A stretch of DNA of 64,000 bases from JAVBJV01 sp031555315 (GTDB taxonomy: Bacteria > Pseudomonadota > Alphaproteobacteria > Acetobacterales > Acetobacteraceae), in the NCBI GenBank assembly GCA_031555315.1, contig JAVBUO010000010.1:84072-148071 (forward strand), read 5' to 3'. Shown here piece by piece: positions 55,719-63,917 of this stretch. The position numbers and the translations under genes are program-made. Each line of letters begins with the position of its first letter. Position 1 is the stretch's first letter. The notes beneath the pieces are model-generated. The model did no database searches. It saw nothing but the letters and a program-made list of their open reading frames with translations, and was not told the DNA's origin.

Positions 55719-56312
55719 TTACGGATACAGTGTCTGCGTCGTCCAGACATCGCCGTTGCGCGTATAGACGCGGCGGTCGTGCAGCCGGTAGTCGGCGGCC
55801 TGCCAGAATTCGAATATTGCGGGGATCACCCGAAACCCCGACCAGTGCGGCGGGCGGGGCACCGCATCGCCCGGATACTGCGCGTCGAACGTGTCGATCC
55901 GGTCCTCGAACGTTTTCCGGTCAGGCAATGGTTGCGACTGTTTCGATGCCCAGGCCCCAATCCGCGACAGGCGCGGGCGCGACGCGTAATACGCATCGGC
56001 CTCGGCCGGGGTGACGGGTTCGGCGAGGCCTTCGATGCGGATCTGGCGTTCCAGTGTTTTCCAGTGAAACAGCAGCGCCACATGCGGATTGGCGGCCAGC
56101 TCCACACCTTTGCGGCTTTCTAGATTCGTATAAAAAACGAATCCCCGGTCATCGACCCCTTTCAACAGCACGATTCGGGCCGAAGGGCGGCCGTCGGGGG
56201 TGCTGGTGGCCAGGGTCATCGCGTTCGGATCGCTCGGTTCACGGGCGGTGGCCTCGGTCATCCAGGTCTGGAACGCGGCAAACGGGTCGGCGGGCAGGGA
56301 GGTTTGGGTCAT
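55719..56312 (-). CDS. pdxH: Pyridoxamine 5'-phosphate oxidase
   Basis: A 197-residue FMN enzyme that oxidises pyridoxine or pyridoxamine 5'-phosphate to pyridoxal phosphate. ARIVLLKGVDDRGFVFYTN and PHVALLFHWKTLERQIRIEG are FMN-binding, PPHWSGFRVIP is substrate-binding, and the C-terminus RVYTRNGDVW is standard. The ATG at 56312 gives the normal length. Its PLP product is the cofactor of GcvP. It diverges from fabI. Confidence 0.95.
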   Translation of the reverse strand: MTQTSLPADPFAAFQTWMTEATAREPSDPNAMTLATSTPDGRPSARIVLLKGVDDRGFVFYTNLESRKGVELAANPHVALLFHWKTLERQIRIEGLAEPVTPAEADAYYASRPRLSRIGAWASKQSQPLPDRKTFEDRIDTFDAQYPGDAVPRPPHWSGFRVIPAIFEFWQAADYRLHDRRVYTRNGDVWTTQTLYP

Positions 56313-56422
56313 AGGAATAGTGTTTACCGATGCGAACTTTCTCGCAAGAGGCTTGAAGCGCGTCGAAGGCTGGGCCAAAACCGGACATCTAGATCTTTAA
56401 GCCGAGAACAGGATACCGCTTT

Positions 56423-57268
56423 ATGATGTCCGAGAGCTTCGTTCCCGCCCTGCCCGCCAAAGGCACACTGATGGCTGGTCGCCGCGGTCTGATCATGGGC
56501 GTGGCCAACAACCGCTCGATCGCCTGGGGCATTGCGCAGGCCGTTGCCGCGCAAGGGGCGGAAATCGCCCTGACCTACCAGGGCGAGGCTCTGGAAAAGC
56601 GCGTGCGCCCGCTGGCCGAAAGCCTCGGCAGCGACATCGTGCTGCCGTGCGACGTGACCGACGAGGCTTCGGTCGACGCGACATTCGCCGCACTACAGGC
56701 CAAATGGGGCAAGCTGGATTTTCTGGTCCACGCGATCGGGTTCGCCGACAAGCAGTATCTGCGCGGCCGTTACCTGGACACACCGCGCGATGCGTTCCTG
56801 CAGGCGATGGACATCTCGTGCTTCTCGTTCACGACGGTGGCGCGGCGCGCGGCGGCCCTGATGGGCCCGGGCGGGTCGCTGCTGACCCTGACCTATCTGG
56901 GCGCGGAACGCGTGATGCCGCATTACAATGTGATGGGCGTGGCCAAGGCGGCGCTGGAAGCCTCGGTCCGTTATATGGCCGAGGATCTGGGCAAGGATGG
57001 TATTCGCGTCAATGCGATCAGCGCCGGACCGATCAAGACTCTGGCCGCCAGCGGCATCGGCGACTTCAGCTACATCCTGAAATGGAACCAGTACAACAGC
57101 CCGATGCGCCGCACGGTGACGATCGACGAGGTCGGCGGTTCGGCGCTGTATCTGCTGTCCGATCTGGGGGCGGGGGTGTCGGGTGAGGTGCATCATGTCG
57201 ATGCCGGCTATCACGTCGTCGGCATGAAGGCCGAGGACGCGCCTGACATTACAGTCGTCAAAGAATGA
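56423..57268 (+). CDS. fabI: Enoyl-[acyl-carrier-protein] reductase (NADH)
   Basis: About 281 residues; the last reduction in each fatty-acid elongation cycle and the usual triclosan target. The FabI type is shown by GVANNRSIAWGIAQAV near the N-terminus and Tyr-x6-Lys in YNVMGVAKAAL. Two ATGs start it (56423 or 56426). The TGA overlaps the aroC ATG (ATGA), a frequent alphaproteobacterial pairing. Confidence 0.96.
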   Translation: MMSESFVPALPAKGTLMAGRRGLIMGVANNRSIAWGIAQAVAAQGAEIALTYQGEALEKRVRPLAESLGSDIVLPCDVTDEASVDATFAALQAKWGKLDFLVHAIGFADKQYLRGRYLDTPRDAFLQAMDISCFSFTTVARRAAALMGPGGSLLTLTYLGAERVMPHYNVMGVAKAALEASVRYMAEDLGKDGIRVNAISAGPIKTLAASGIGDFSYILKWNQYNSPMRRTVTIDEVGGSALYLLSDLGAGVSGEVHHVDAGYHVVGMKAEDAPDITVVKE

Positions 57269-58386
57269 GCCACAACACCTTCGGCCATCTGTTCCGGTTC
57301 ACCACCTGGGGCGAAAGCCACGGGCCGGCGATCGGATGCGTGGTCGACGGTGCGCCGGCGCGCCTTGCGCTGAGTGAAGCGGACATCCAGCCCTATCTGG
57401 ACAGACGCCGCCCGGGTCAGTCGAAATTCACCACCCAGCGCCAGGAACCGGACCAGGTGAAAATTCTGTCCGGCACCTTCGAGGGGATGACGACCGGCGC
57501 GCCGGTCGCGCTCGAGATCCAGAACGTCGATCAGCGATCGAAAGACTATGGCGAGATCAAGGACCAGTTCCGCCCCGGTCATGCCGACATCACCTATGAT
57601 CTGAAATACGGCATCCGCGATCATCGCGGCGGCGGGCGGTCGAGCGCGCGGGAAACCGCGATGCGCGTGGCGGCGGGCGCGGTGGCGCGCAAGGTGCTGG
57701 GGGCGGGCGTGGCGATTCGTGGCGCGCTGGTGCAGATCGGCCCGCATGCGGTGGACCGGCGCAACTGGAACTGGGCCGCGGTCGACGATAACCCGTTCTT
57801 TTGTCCCGACCCGGCCAGCGTGAAGGTGTGGGAAGACTATCTGGGCGGTATCCGCAAGGCCGGGTCGTCGATCGGCGCGGTGGTGGAAGTGGTGGCCGAG
57901 GGCGTGCCGCCGGGCCTGGGCGCGCCGATCTACGGCAAGCTGGATGCGGATATCGCCAGCGCGCTGATGAGCATCAACGCTGCCAAGGGCGTTGAGATCG
58001 GCGACGGGTTCGCAACCGCGGCGCTGACCGGCGAGGAAAACGCCGATCAGATGCGCATGGGGCAGGGCGGTTTCGTGACCTTCGCATCGAACCATGCGGG
58101 CGGCATTCTGGGCGGCATTTCGACCGGCCAGCCGATCGTCGCGCGGTTCGCGGTGAAACCGACCTCGTCGATCCTGACGCCGCGTCAAAGCGTGGACCGG
58201 TTCGGGCATGATGTGGATGTGCTGACCAAGGGGCGCCACGACCCGTGCGTGGGCATTCGCGCCGTGCCGGTCGGCGAGGCGATGCTGGCGCTGGTGCTGG
58301 CCGATCATTTGCTGCGCCATCGCGCACAGAATCCGGATGCGCCGGCTGTCGCCCGGATGCCGTGGCACCCGGGGGCAGTAAGCTAG
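57265..58386 (+). CDS. aroC: Chorismate synthase
   Basis: 373 residues; converts EPSP to chorismate with reduced FMN, the last step of the shikimate pathway. GESHGPAIGCVVDGAPAR, DHRGGGRSSARETA (FMN/substrate-binding Arg and Ser) and DPCVGIRAVPVGEAM are signatures of the family. It is coupled to fabI by an ATGA. The TAG stop is the first triplet of palindromic element copy c. Confidence 0.97.
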   Translation: MSHNTFGHLFRFTTWGESHGPAIGCVVDGAPARLALSEADIQPYLDRRRPGQSKFTTQRQEPDQVKILSGTFEGMTTGAPVALEIQNVDQRSKDYGEIKDQFRPGHADITYDLKYGIRDHRGGGRSSARETAMRVAAGAVARKVLGAGVAIRGALVQIGPHAVDRRNWNWAAVDDNPFFCPDPASVKVWEDYLGGIRKAGSSIGAVVEVVAEGVPPGLGAPIYGKLDADIASALMSINAAKGVEIGDGFATAALTGEENADQMRMGQGGFVTFASNHAGGILGGISTGQPIVARFAVKPTSSILTPRQSVDRFGHDVDVLTKGRHDPCVGIRAVPVGEAMLALVLADHLLRHRAQNPDAPAVARMPWHPGAVS

Positions 58387-58489
58387 AGCATTTCCCGTTT
58401 ACTCTGGTTCACGGGAAATGCTCTCGGTCTTTGTCTGCCGAGTATCTTCACGTGACCGGGTGATCCCACCCGATCACGATCTGCTCTAG
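58383..58489. repeat. Dispersed palindromic element, long form, copy c
   Basis: CTAGAGCATTTCCCG at the left and GATCTGCTCTAG at the right, with two hairpins: AGCATTTCCCGT with ACGGGAAATGCT, and CGTGACCGGGTG with CACCCGATCACG. It lies between convergent aroC and a secreted-protein gene and includes the aroC stop. It is near-identical in layout to copy a at 42872-42977. Confidence 0.87.
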
Positions 58490-58498
58490 AACGGCCGA

Positions 58499-59080
58499 TC
58501 AGGGTTTCGCGTCGCGTTCCAGGTCGGCGAGCAACTGTTCCGCCAGAGGATACGCCGTGGCGATATCGGCCTGCATGGTGACGCGCAGCTTGAGGAAACG
58601 CCCGTTGAATCCCCCGACACAGGCCAGGCTGTTGGCTGTGCCGTTGCGTTCGATGCGCAGGTCGAGGCAGCGTAGCGCCAGTTGCGGGGTGCGCGCGATG
58701 ATGTGCTGGCGGATTTCGCTAACGGCGGAATTGCCGTCCTGCCCGTTCGTATAGAAGCCGCGTATTTCGCGGCGCATGCTGTCGAACTGCCTTTGCACGG
58801 CGGGGCTGTTGGCCCCGTCGGGGATGCCGGTCTGCTGGGCGTCGTAAATATAGACGCTGGCGCGGGTCGGGGCGGATGGATGGTCATAGGTGACACCGCG
58901 GCCGAGGCCTGGGGCGCCGCGGGCTTCGAAGTCGACAACATCTCCCCGGCGCTCGAGCGGGCCGAGCCGGTCGGGCAGAGCGGCCATGGCGGCATCCATC
59001 GATGGCCGCGCCTGCGCCTGCGGGATCAGCAGCGGCACAAGCAGAAGCAGCAGGACAAGGCGGATGAAAAACGAATGCAT
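58499..59080 (-). CDS. Secreted protein of unknown function
   Basis: 193 residues from the ATG at 59080. The signal peptide (FFIRLVLLLLLVPLLIPQAQA) is cleaved about residue 24. The mature domain has SVYIYDAQQTG, ARTPQLALRCLDLRIERNG and SLACVGGFNGRFLKLRVTM, with two Cys that could form a disulfide. I do not recognise a family. It converges on aroC across repeat copy c. Confidence 0.65.
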   Translation of the reverse strand: MHSFFIRLVLLLLLVPLLIPQAQARPSMDAAMAALPDRLGPLERRGDVVDFEARGAPGLGRGVTYDHPSAPTRASVYIYDAQQTGIPDGANSPAVQRQFDSMRREIRGFYTNGQDGNSAVSEIRQHIIARTPQLALRCLDLRIERNGTANSLACVGGFNGRFLKLRVTMQADIATAYPLAEQLLADLERDAKP

Positions 59081-59419
59081 CAAATGGGATCTCCGGTAAA
59101 ATTCCCGAGGCAGCTTTTTCCCGGTTGCTGCCTCCGAATATGGATGCTCAGGCATAAACGGCCTGTTCTTGGCAGCGTACTTTTGACGGGTTTGTATAAA
59201 TGTCGGGTGTGCGTTTCAAAAACAGTGCGAAAAGTTGTGGGTGCGTTTCTGAAGTTTGAACCGGACGGAGATAAGCATAATTGTGACTAAAAAGCAATTT
59301 ATGAGAAATTTTAAAAACGCTACCTCGTTCGAAACGACAATCGTCCGACCGCATGGCTCTGGTGGGGTGCGATCAGGCAGATCTGCCTGATCGTATTTGA
59401 TAGTCCTGAAAGGGCGCTT
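59081..59419. other. AT-rich intergenic region with perfect palindrome
   Basis: About 340 bases with clearly lower GC than the rest, especially 59270-59320. The 24-bp perfect palindrome at 59370-59393 is described separately. I find no credible gene or RNA. Confidence 0.5.
59370..59393. repeat. 24-bp perfect palindrome
   Basis: CGATCAGGCAGA is followed directly by its own reverse complement. No T-run follows, so it is not a standard terminator; an operator or a transposon-type end are alternatives. Confidence 0.7.
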
Positions 59420-59420
59420 T

Positions 59421-59534
59421 TAGAGCAGATCGTGATCGGGTGGGATCACCCGGTCACGTGAAGATGCTCGGCAGACAAAGACCATGAGCAGATCGTGATC
59501 GGGTGGGATCGCCCGGTCACATGAGGATGCCCTA
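59421..59534. repeat. Dispersed palindromic elements, copy d (two short forms)
   Basis: Two short-form copies in tandem: 59421-59469 (TAGAGCAGATCGTG... to AAGATGCTC) and about 59485-59534 (TGAGCAGATCGTG... to GGATGCCCTA), linked by a GGCAGACAAAGACCA spacer, the same spacer found inside copy c. The second has CGCCCGG and CACATG changes. Its end supplies the stop codon of the DUF1328 gene (TAG on the minus strand at 59532-59534). Confidence 0.82.
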
Positions 59535-59717
59535 AGGACCGCGGCCGCGCAGCGCGTTGGCGACCAGCGAGATGATCAGCAGGATGATCGCCACCCAGAA
59601 CAACAGGCGGGCGCCGCCCATCGCCGTTCCGGCGAGTCCGGTGAAGCCGAACAGTCCGGCAAGCAGGGCGATGACTAGAAAAATGACAGCCCAGTGCAAC
59701 AGGTTTCTGAAGTCCAT
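59532..59717 (-). CDS. DUF1328 small membrane protein
   Basis: 61 residues; two TM helices (about 6-28 and 36-54) with the conserved LLHWAVIFLVIALLAGLFGF and GARLLFWVAIILL segments of the DUF1328/YtjA family, whose function is unknown. It often sits near stress genes. The stop TAG belongs to the adjacent palindromic element. Confidence 0.88.
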   Translation of the reverse strand: MDFRNLLHWAVIFLVIALLAGLFGFTGLAGTAMGGARLLFWVAIILLIISLVANALRGRGP

Positions 59718-59975
59718 ACCATTCTCCGAAAAACAAGGGCAGTGCACTGTGCATAAATCATATCGAAGAAGCAATAATATATGACCAAACACGCGGCATG
59801 GAGATTGGCGTGCCGGATATGCTCATCCTGCCAGTGTCAATAATAGAGTGCCAATAATAGTATGCCGGAATCGGCCGTCGTGGTCCGGATTCGATGTTAC
59901 GTATGCCATCGTCAGGGCTGCGGGCGGGTGTTCGCAAGTACCGCGCAGCCGGCAGGAATTCGGCGCGTAAGCAGC
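59718..59975. other. Intergenic region without recognised gene
   Basis: Upstream of the DUF1328 gene and downstream of usg. The left part is AT-rich and likely holds the DUF1328 promoter. Nothing else identified. Confidence 0.4.
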
Positions 59976-60236
59976 TCAGTGCAGCCGGAATTCGGCGTTC
60001 GCGAAGCGCAGATCAGCCGGCATGATCTGTCCGGCCGTGACGACGCGCACCGAATGCAGCCTCCCCTCGATCTCGCGGGTCCAGAAGGCCAGAAACCGAT
60101 GCAGGGCCGGAAAGTCCGGCGCGAGGTCGAGCTCCTGCCAGACGTAACTTTGTAACAGGCCCGGATGGTCGGGCAGGTGATAGAGGATCTCGGCCGTGGT
60201 CAGGCGGTAACCGCGCAATTGGTCGGAAAAACGCAT
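59976..60236 (-). CDS. usg: Usg family protein
   Basis: 86 residues. LRGYRLTTAEILYHLPDHP, LLQSYVWQELDLAPDFPALH and the C-terminal ANAEFRLH match alphaproteobacterial Usg proteins, a small soluble family of unknown role. The ATG at 60236 gives the normal length; an extended frame crosses into the groES leader and is unlikely. It diverges from groES. Confidence 0.88.
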   Translation of the reverse strand: MRFSDQLRGYRLTTAEILYHLPDHPGLLQSYVWQELDLAPDFPALHRFLAFWTREIEGRLHSVRVVTAGQIMPADLRFANAEFRLH

Positions 60237-60359
60237 GCCGCATCCCTCCTTGCCGTGGAAGTATGCTGCTGGGTGAGGTGGGGAATGCAAGAAAAACGTT
60301 ATATAACAAAGGATTATCACTCGCGAGCAAAAATGGCTGCCAAAAAATGCCGCGTTACC

Positions 60360-60388
60360 TTGACTTGGTGCGGGGGCAGGACAAGATT
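60360..60388 (+). promoter_or_regulatory. Probable groESL promoter
   Basis: TTGACT (60360-60365), 17-base spacer, AAGATT (60383-60388). CIRCE begins two bases downstream, so HrcA would block transcription start. Confidence 0.55.
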
Positions 60389-60389
60389 G

Positions 60390-60416
60390 TTAGCGCTCTC
60401 GCTGTGCGAGTGCTAA
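60390..60416. promoter_or_regulatory. CIRCE element (HrcA operator) of groESL
   Basis: TTAGCGCTC-N9-GAGTGCTAA, differing from the CIRCE consensus at only one base of the left arm and with the exact 9-base spacer. HrcA binds it to repress groESL until heat shock. Confidence 0.95.
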
Positions 60417-60471
60417 CGGCGGCCCGCGGGGGGTCGTCGCATTTTCAACCCCATCCGGAGTTTATTTCCGC

Positions 60472-60786
60472 ATGAAGTTTCGTCCCTTGCATGACCGGGT
60501 TGTCGTTCGTCGGCTGAATGCTGAAGAAAAGACCGCCGGCGGCATTATCATTCCCGGCACAGCCCAGGAAAAGCCGATGGAAGGCGAAGTGATCGCCGTC
60601 GGTTCCGGTGTGCGCAATGAAGCCGGCCAGCTGGTTGCGCTGGATGTCAAGGCGGGTGACCGCGTCCTGTTCGGCAAGTGGTCGGGCACGGAAGTGAAGA
60701 TCGATGGCGACGACCTTCTGATCATGAAGGAATCCGACATCATGGGCGTCATCACCAGCGCGCCCGCCGTCAAGAAGAAAGCCTGA
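60472..60786 (+). CDS. groES: Co-chaperonin GroES
   Basis: 104 residues, the heptameric lid of the GroEL chamber. MKFRPLHDRVVVRRLNAEEKT opens the protein, the mobile loop is TAGGIIIPGTAQEKPMEGEV, and the YxGxE-type beta strands follow. It is under CIRCE control and 46 bp before groEL, in a standard operon. It belongs to the alphaproteobacterial part of the contig. Confidence 0.97.
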   Translation: MKFRPLHDRVVVRRLNAEEKTAGGIIIPGTAQEKPMEGEVIAVGSGVRNEAGQLVALDVKAGDRVLFGKWSGTEVKIDGDDLLIMKESDIMGVITSAPAVKKKA

Positions 60787-60832
60787 GCTTCTTCCCCTCC
60801 ACCGATCAACACAGAGAACAGAGGCATAAAAC

Positions 60833-62470
60833 ATGGCTGCTAAGGAAGTTCGCTTCGGCGCTGACGCCCGTGCCCGCATGCTGCGCGGCGTCGATATTCT
60901 GGCCGATGCTGTTAAAGTGACGCTGGGCCCCAAGGGCCGTAACGTCGTCATCGACAAATCCTTCGGCGCGCCGCGCATCACCAAAGACGGTGTGACGGTC
61001 GCGAAGGAAGTCGAACTGGCCGACAAGTTCGAAAACATGGGCGCGCAGATGGTGCGCGAAGTCGCCAGCAAGACCAACGATCTGGCCGGCGACGGCACCA
61101 CCACCGCCACCGTCCTGGCGCAGTCGATCGTGCGCGAAGGCGCCAAGGCGGTTGCCGCCGGCATGAACCCGATGGACCTGAAGCGCGGCGTCGACAAGGC
61201 CGTGGCCGCGGTGATCGAGGAACTGCAGAAGAACACCAAGAAGATCAACAAGACCGAGGAAGTTGCCCAGGTCGGCACGATCTCGGCCAACGGTGAAGCC
61301 GAAATCGGCAAGATGATCGCCCAGGCGATGCAGAAGGTCGGGAACGAAGGCGTCATCACGGTCGAGGAAGCCAAGGGCATCAACACCGAACTCGACGTCG
61401 TCGAAGGGATGCAGTTCGACCGCGGCTACGTGTCGCCGTACTTCATCACCAACGCCGACAAGATGACGGCTGAACTCGACCAGCCGTACATCCTGATCCA
61501 CGAAAAGAAGCTGTCCGGCCTGCAGCCGATGCTGCCGCTGCTGGAAAGCATCGTGCAGTCGGGCCGTCCGCTGCTGATCATCGCCGAAGACGTGGAAGGC
61601 GAAGCGCTGGCCACGCTGATCGTGAACAAGCTGCGCGGTACGTTCAACTGTGTCGCGGTAAAGGCGCCCGGCTTTGGCGATCGCCGCAAGGCCATGCTGC
61701 AAGACATCGCTATCCTGACCGGCGCGACCGTGATTTCCGAAGAAGTTGGCTTGGAACTGAAAGACGCGACCATGGATTTGCTGGGTAGCGCCCGCCAGGT
61801 CAAAGTGGACAAAGACAACACCACCATCGTGGACGGCGGCGGCAGCAGCGACGACATCCAGGCGCGCATCCGCTCCATCAAGGCGCAGGTGGAAGACACC
61901 ACTTCCGACTATGACCGTGAAAAACTGCAGGAACGCCTGGCCAAACTGGCGGGCGGCGTTGCGGTGATCGGCGTGGGCGCGGCCACGGAAACCGAAATGA
62001 AAGACGCCAAGCTGCGCATCGAAGACGCGCTGGCCGCCACGCGCGCCGCCGTGGAAGAAGGCATTGTGCCGGGCGGCGGCACCGCTATGCTGAAAACGGC
62101 TGCCGAGGTGGAAAAACTGATCGAATCGCTGGAAGGCGACCAGAAAACGGGCGCCAAGATTGTGCTGCGCGCCATCGAGGAACCTGTACGCCAGATCGCG
62201 GCCAACGCCGGTTTGGAGGGCAGCATCATCGTGGAAAAGATCATGGAAAACAAATCCAACACGTTTGGGTTTGACGCCGCGAAGGGCGAATATGTGGACA
62301 TGATTCAGGCGGGCATCATTGACCCCACCAAGGTCGCCCGTTCGGCCATCCAGAACGCGGCCTCCATCGCCTCTATGCTGCTGACCACGGAAAGCATCGT
62401 CACGGATATCCCTGTGAAAGAGGCTCCTCCGGCCATGCCGGGCGGCGGCGGAATGCCTGGTATGTACTAA
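60833..62470 (+). CDS. groEL: Chaperonin GroEL, hybrid of two lineages
   Basis: A 545-residue full-length frame folding newly made proteins with GroES. DGTTTATVLAQSIV (ATP site) and the apical and C-terminal equatorial domains are intact. The N-terminal 265 or so residues are alphaproteobacterial. From NKLRG onward (codons 265-269) the sequence reads TFNCVAVKAPGFG, LGSARQVKVDKDNTTIVDG, EGDQKTGAKIVLRAIEEPVRQ and ends MPGMY, all Firmicute-like; codon use also shifts. Probably a chimeric join at about 61.60-61.65 kb rather than a real hybrid gene. Confidence 0.9.
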   Translation: MAAKEVRFGADARARMLRGVDILADAVKVTLGPKGRNVVIDKSFGAPRITKDGVTVAKEVELADKFENMGAQMVREVASKTNDLAGDGTTTATVLAQSIVREGAKAVAAGMNPMDLKRGVDKAVAAVIEELQKNTKKINKTEEVAQVGTISANGEAEIGKMIAQAMQKVGNEGVITVEEAKGINTELDVVEGMQFDRGYVSPYFITNADKMTAELDQPYILIHEKKLSGLQPMLPLLESIVQSGRPLLIIAEDVEGEALATLIVNKLRGTFNCVAVKAPGFGDRRKAMLQDIAILTGATVISEEVGLELKDATMDLLGSARQVKVDKDNTTIVDGGGSSDDIQARIRSIKAQVEDTTSDYDREKLQERLAKLAGGVAVIGVGAATETEMKDAKLRIEDALAATRAAVEEGIVPGGGTAMLKTAAEVEKLIESLEGDQKTGAKIVLRAIEEPVRQIAANAGLEGSIIVEKIMENKSNTFGFDAAKGEYVDMIQAGIIDPTKVARSAIQNAASIASMLLTTESIVTDIPVKEAPPAMPGGGGMPGMY

Positions 62471-62493
62471 GCCATACGCCGCATATAGCAAAG

Positions 62494-62529
62494 CAAAAAA
62501 GGAGTTTCCGAAAGGAAGCTCCTTTTTAC
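62494..62529 (+). terminator. Intrinsic terminator after groEL
   Basis: AAAAAGGAG...TTCC pairs with GGAA...CTCCTTTTT (62496-62509 with 62514-62527) around a GAAA tetraloop, one T-G mismatch. The low-GC, A/T-flanked style differs from terminators earlier in the window and fits the Firmicute-like right end. Confidence 0.85.
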
Positions 62530-62564
62530 TTATAGCACAGTATGCCCGACTGGAATATGTCTGT

Positions 62565-63449
62565 CTACTTCCCTGCCGCCAGCCGTTCGGCACGCTCTTT
62601 GCTTGCCCTTTCCACATCCCCGTCAAACGTATATGGGTCAAACGCGAAATATGGCCCGCCGTCCAGCGCGTCGATCTGTTTCATCTCGTCGTCCGTCAGC
62701 GCGAAATCGAATATATCCGCGTTCTCGGCCAGGCGTTCCTTGTGTACCGATTTAGGAATGATAATAGTCTCCCGCTGCAAATGCCAACGCAGCACCACCT
62801 GCGCGGCGGATTTCCCGTATTGTTCGCCTATCTCACCCACAAAGGCGGGAATCTCGCCGATATGCCCGTGAAAGATCGGCCCCCACGCGGTGACCAATAT
62901 CCCAACCTCTTTGCAATAGGCCAGCAGGTCATTTTTTTGCGTCCACGGGTGTAGTTCCAACTGATTGTTTGCGGGCACAACGCCCGAATAAGCGATCAAT
63001 TCTTCCAATTGATCCCGCATAAAGTTGGAAACGCCGCACGCGCGTATCTTCCCTTTGGCCATCTGTTCCAGTATCGTATCCCACGCACGGTGGCGCAGGT
63101 CGGCATCCGTTCCGGGCCAGTGCAACAGGTAGAGGTCGACATAATCCATGTCCAGTTTCTTGAGGCTGCTGTCCAGCAGTTGCTCCGCACGCGCAAAGTC
63201 CCCTGGCCACAGCTTGGTGGCGATGAACACGTCCTCACGCGCCGCGCCGCTTTCCCGCACCGCGCGGCCCACGCCGTCCTCGTTTTCGTACAGGGTGGCG
63301 GTATCCACCATGCGGTAACCCAGTTCCAGCGCCCAGCGGACGGCGCTCACCACTTCGCCGCCGTCCTTCGCCCGAAAAACACCCAAGCCAAACCAGGGCA
63401 TTTCTATCCCGTTATTCAACTTGCACGCGGAACCAATATCCTTAATCAT
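62565..63449 (-). CDS. Aldo/keto reductase
   Basis: 294 residues, a TIM-barrel NADPH-dependent oxidoreductase. The catalytic tetrad is Asp49, Tyr54, Lys79 and His110 (VDTATLY, ATKLW, LLHWPG). Sequence style, such as LNNGIEMPWFGLGVF and IIIPKSVHKERL, resembles clostridial/Bacillales 2,5-diketo-gluconate reductase-type enzymes. The ATG at 63449 overlaps aroQ by 8 bases. Substrate unknown. It lies right of the apparent lineage switch. Confidence 0.88.
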   Translation of the reverse strand: MIKDIGSACKLNNGIEMPWFGLGVFRAKDGGEVVSAVRWALELGYRMVDTATLYENEDGVGRAVRESGAAREDVFIATKLWPGDFARAEQLLDSSLKKLDMDYVDLYLLHWPGTDADLRHRAWDTILEQMAKGKIRACGVSNFMRDQLEELIAYSGVVPANNQLELHPWTQKNDLLAYCKEVGILVTAWGPIFHGHIGEIPAFVGEIGEQYGKSAAQVVLRWHLQRETIIIPKSVHKERLAENADIFDFALTDDEMKQIDALDGGPYFAFDPYTFDGDVERASKERAERLAAGK

Positions 63450-63894
63450 AGCTTTCTCCCTGCGCTTGTTCGGCCAGCAGGGCAATTGCCTGTACATAGC
63501 TTTTGTACCCCTGCCCCATGAACAGGCCAATGCAAACGTCGCGCATCACGGAAACTTTCCGGAAATCCTCCCGCGTGTTGGTATCACTTAAATGCACCTC
63601 TACAAATGGGATATCCACGGAAGCGACCGCGTCACGGATGGCGTAGCTGTAATGGGTGTACGCGCCCGCGTTGATCACGATGCCGTCCACACCGTTGTAA
63701 TAGGCCGCCTGTATTTCGTCGATGATATCCCCTTCGTGGTTGGACTGGAAAAAATCCACCTCCACCGGAAGTTCTTCCGTTTCCTGCAATATGCGGGCGT
63801 TTATTTCTTCCAGCGACTGGTCGCCATAAATGCCTGGCTCGCGCACACCCAGCAGATTCATATTGGGTCCGTTGATCACCAAAATATTTTTCAT
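63442..63894 (-). CDS. aroQ: 3-dehydroquinate dehydratase, type II
   Basis: 150 residues; dehydrates 3-dehydroquinate to 3-dehydroshikimate. Signature GPNMNLLG (9-16), catalytic Tyr23 in the flexible REPGIYG loop, NHEGDIIDEI and INAGAYTHYS with the active-site His. The ATG at 63894 gives normal length; an open frame upstream is in the divergent promoter. Next to a shikimate dehydrogenase on the opposite strand, so it belongs to an aromatic amino-acid locus of Firmicute type. Confidence 0.95.
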   Translation of the reverse strand: MKNILVINGPNMNLLGVREPGIYGDQSLEEINARILQETEELPVEVDFFQSNHEGDIIDEIQAAYYNGVDGIVINAGAYTHYSYAIRDAVASVDIPFVEVHLSDTNTREDFRKVSVMRDVCIGLFMGQGYKSYVQAIALLAEQAQGESYD

Positions 63895-63917
63895 TTTTCC
63901 CTGCCTCCCGTTTCTTT

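Noticed and set aside
60806..62641. 611-residue leftward open frame opposite groEL
   Set aside because: It is the antisense shadow of groEL, a well-known artefact of GC-rich codon use; product is low-complexity with no ribosome site.
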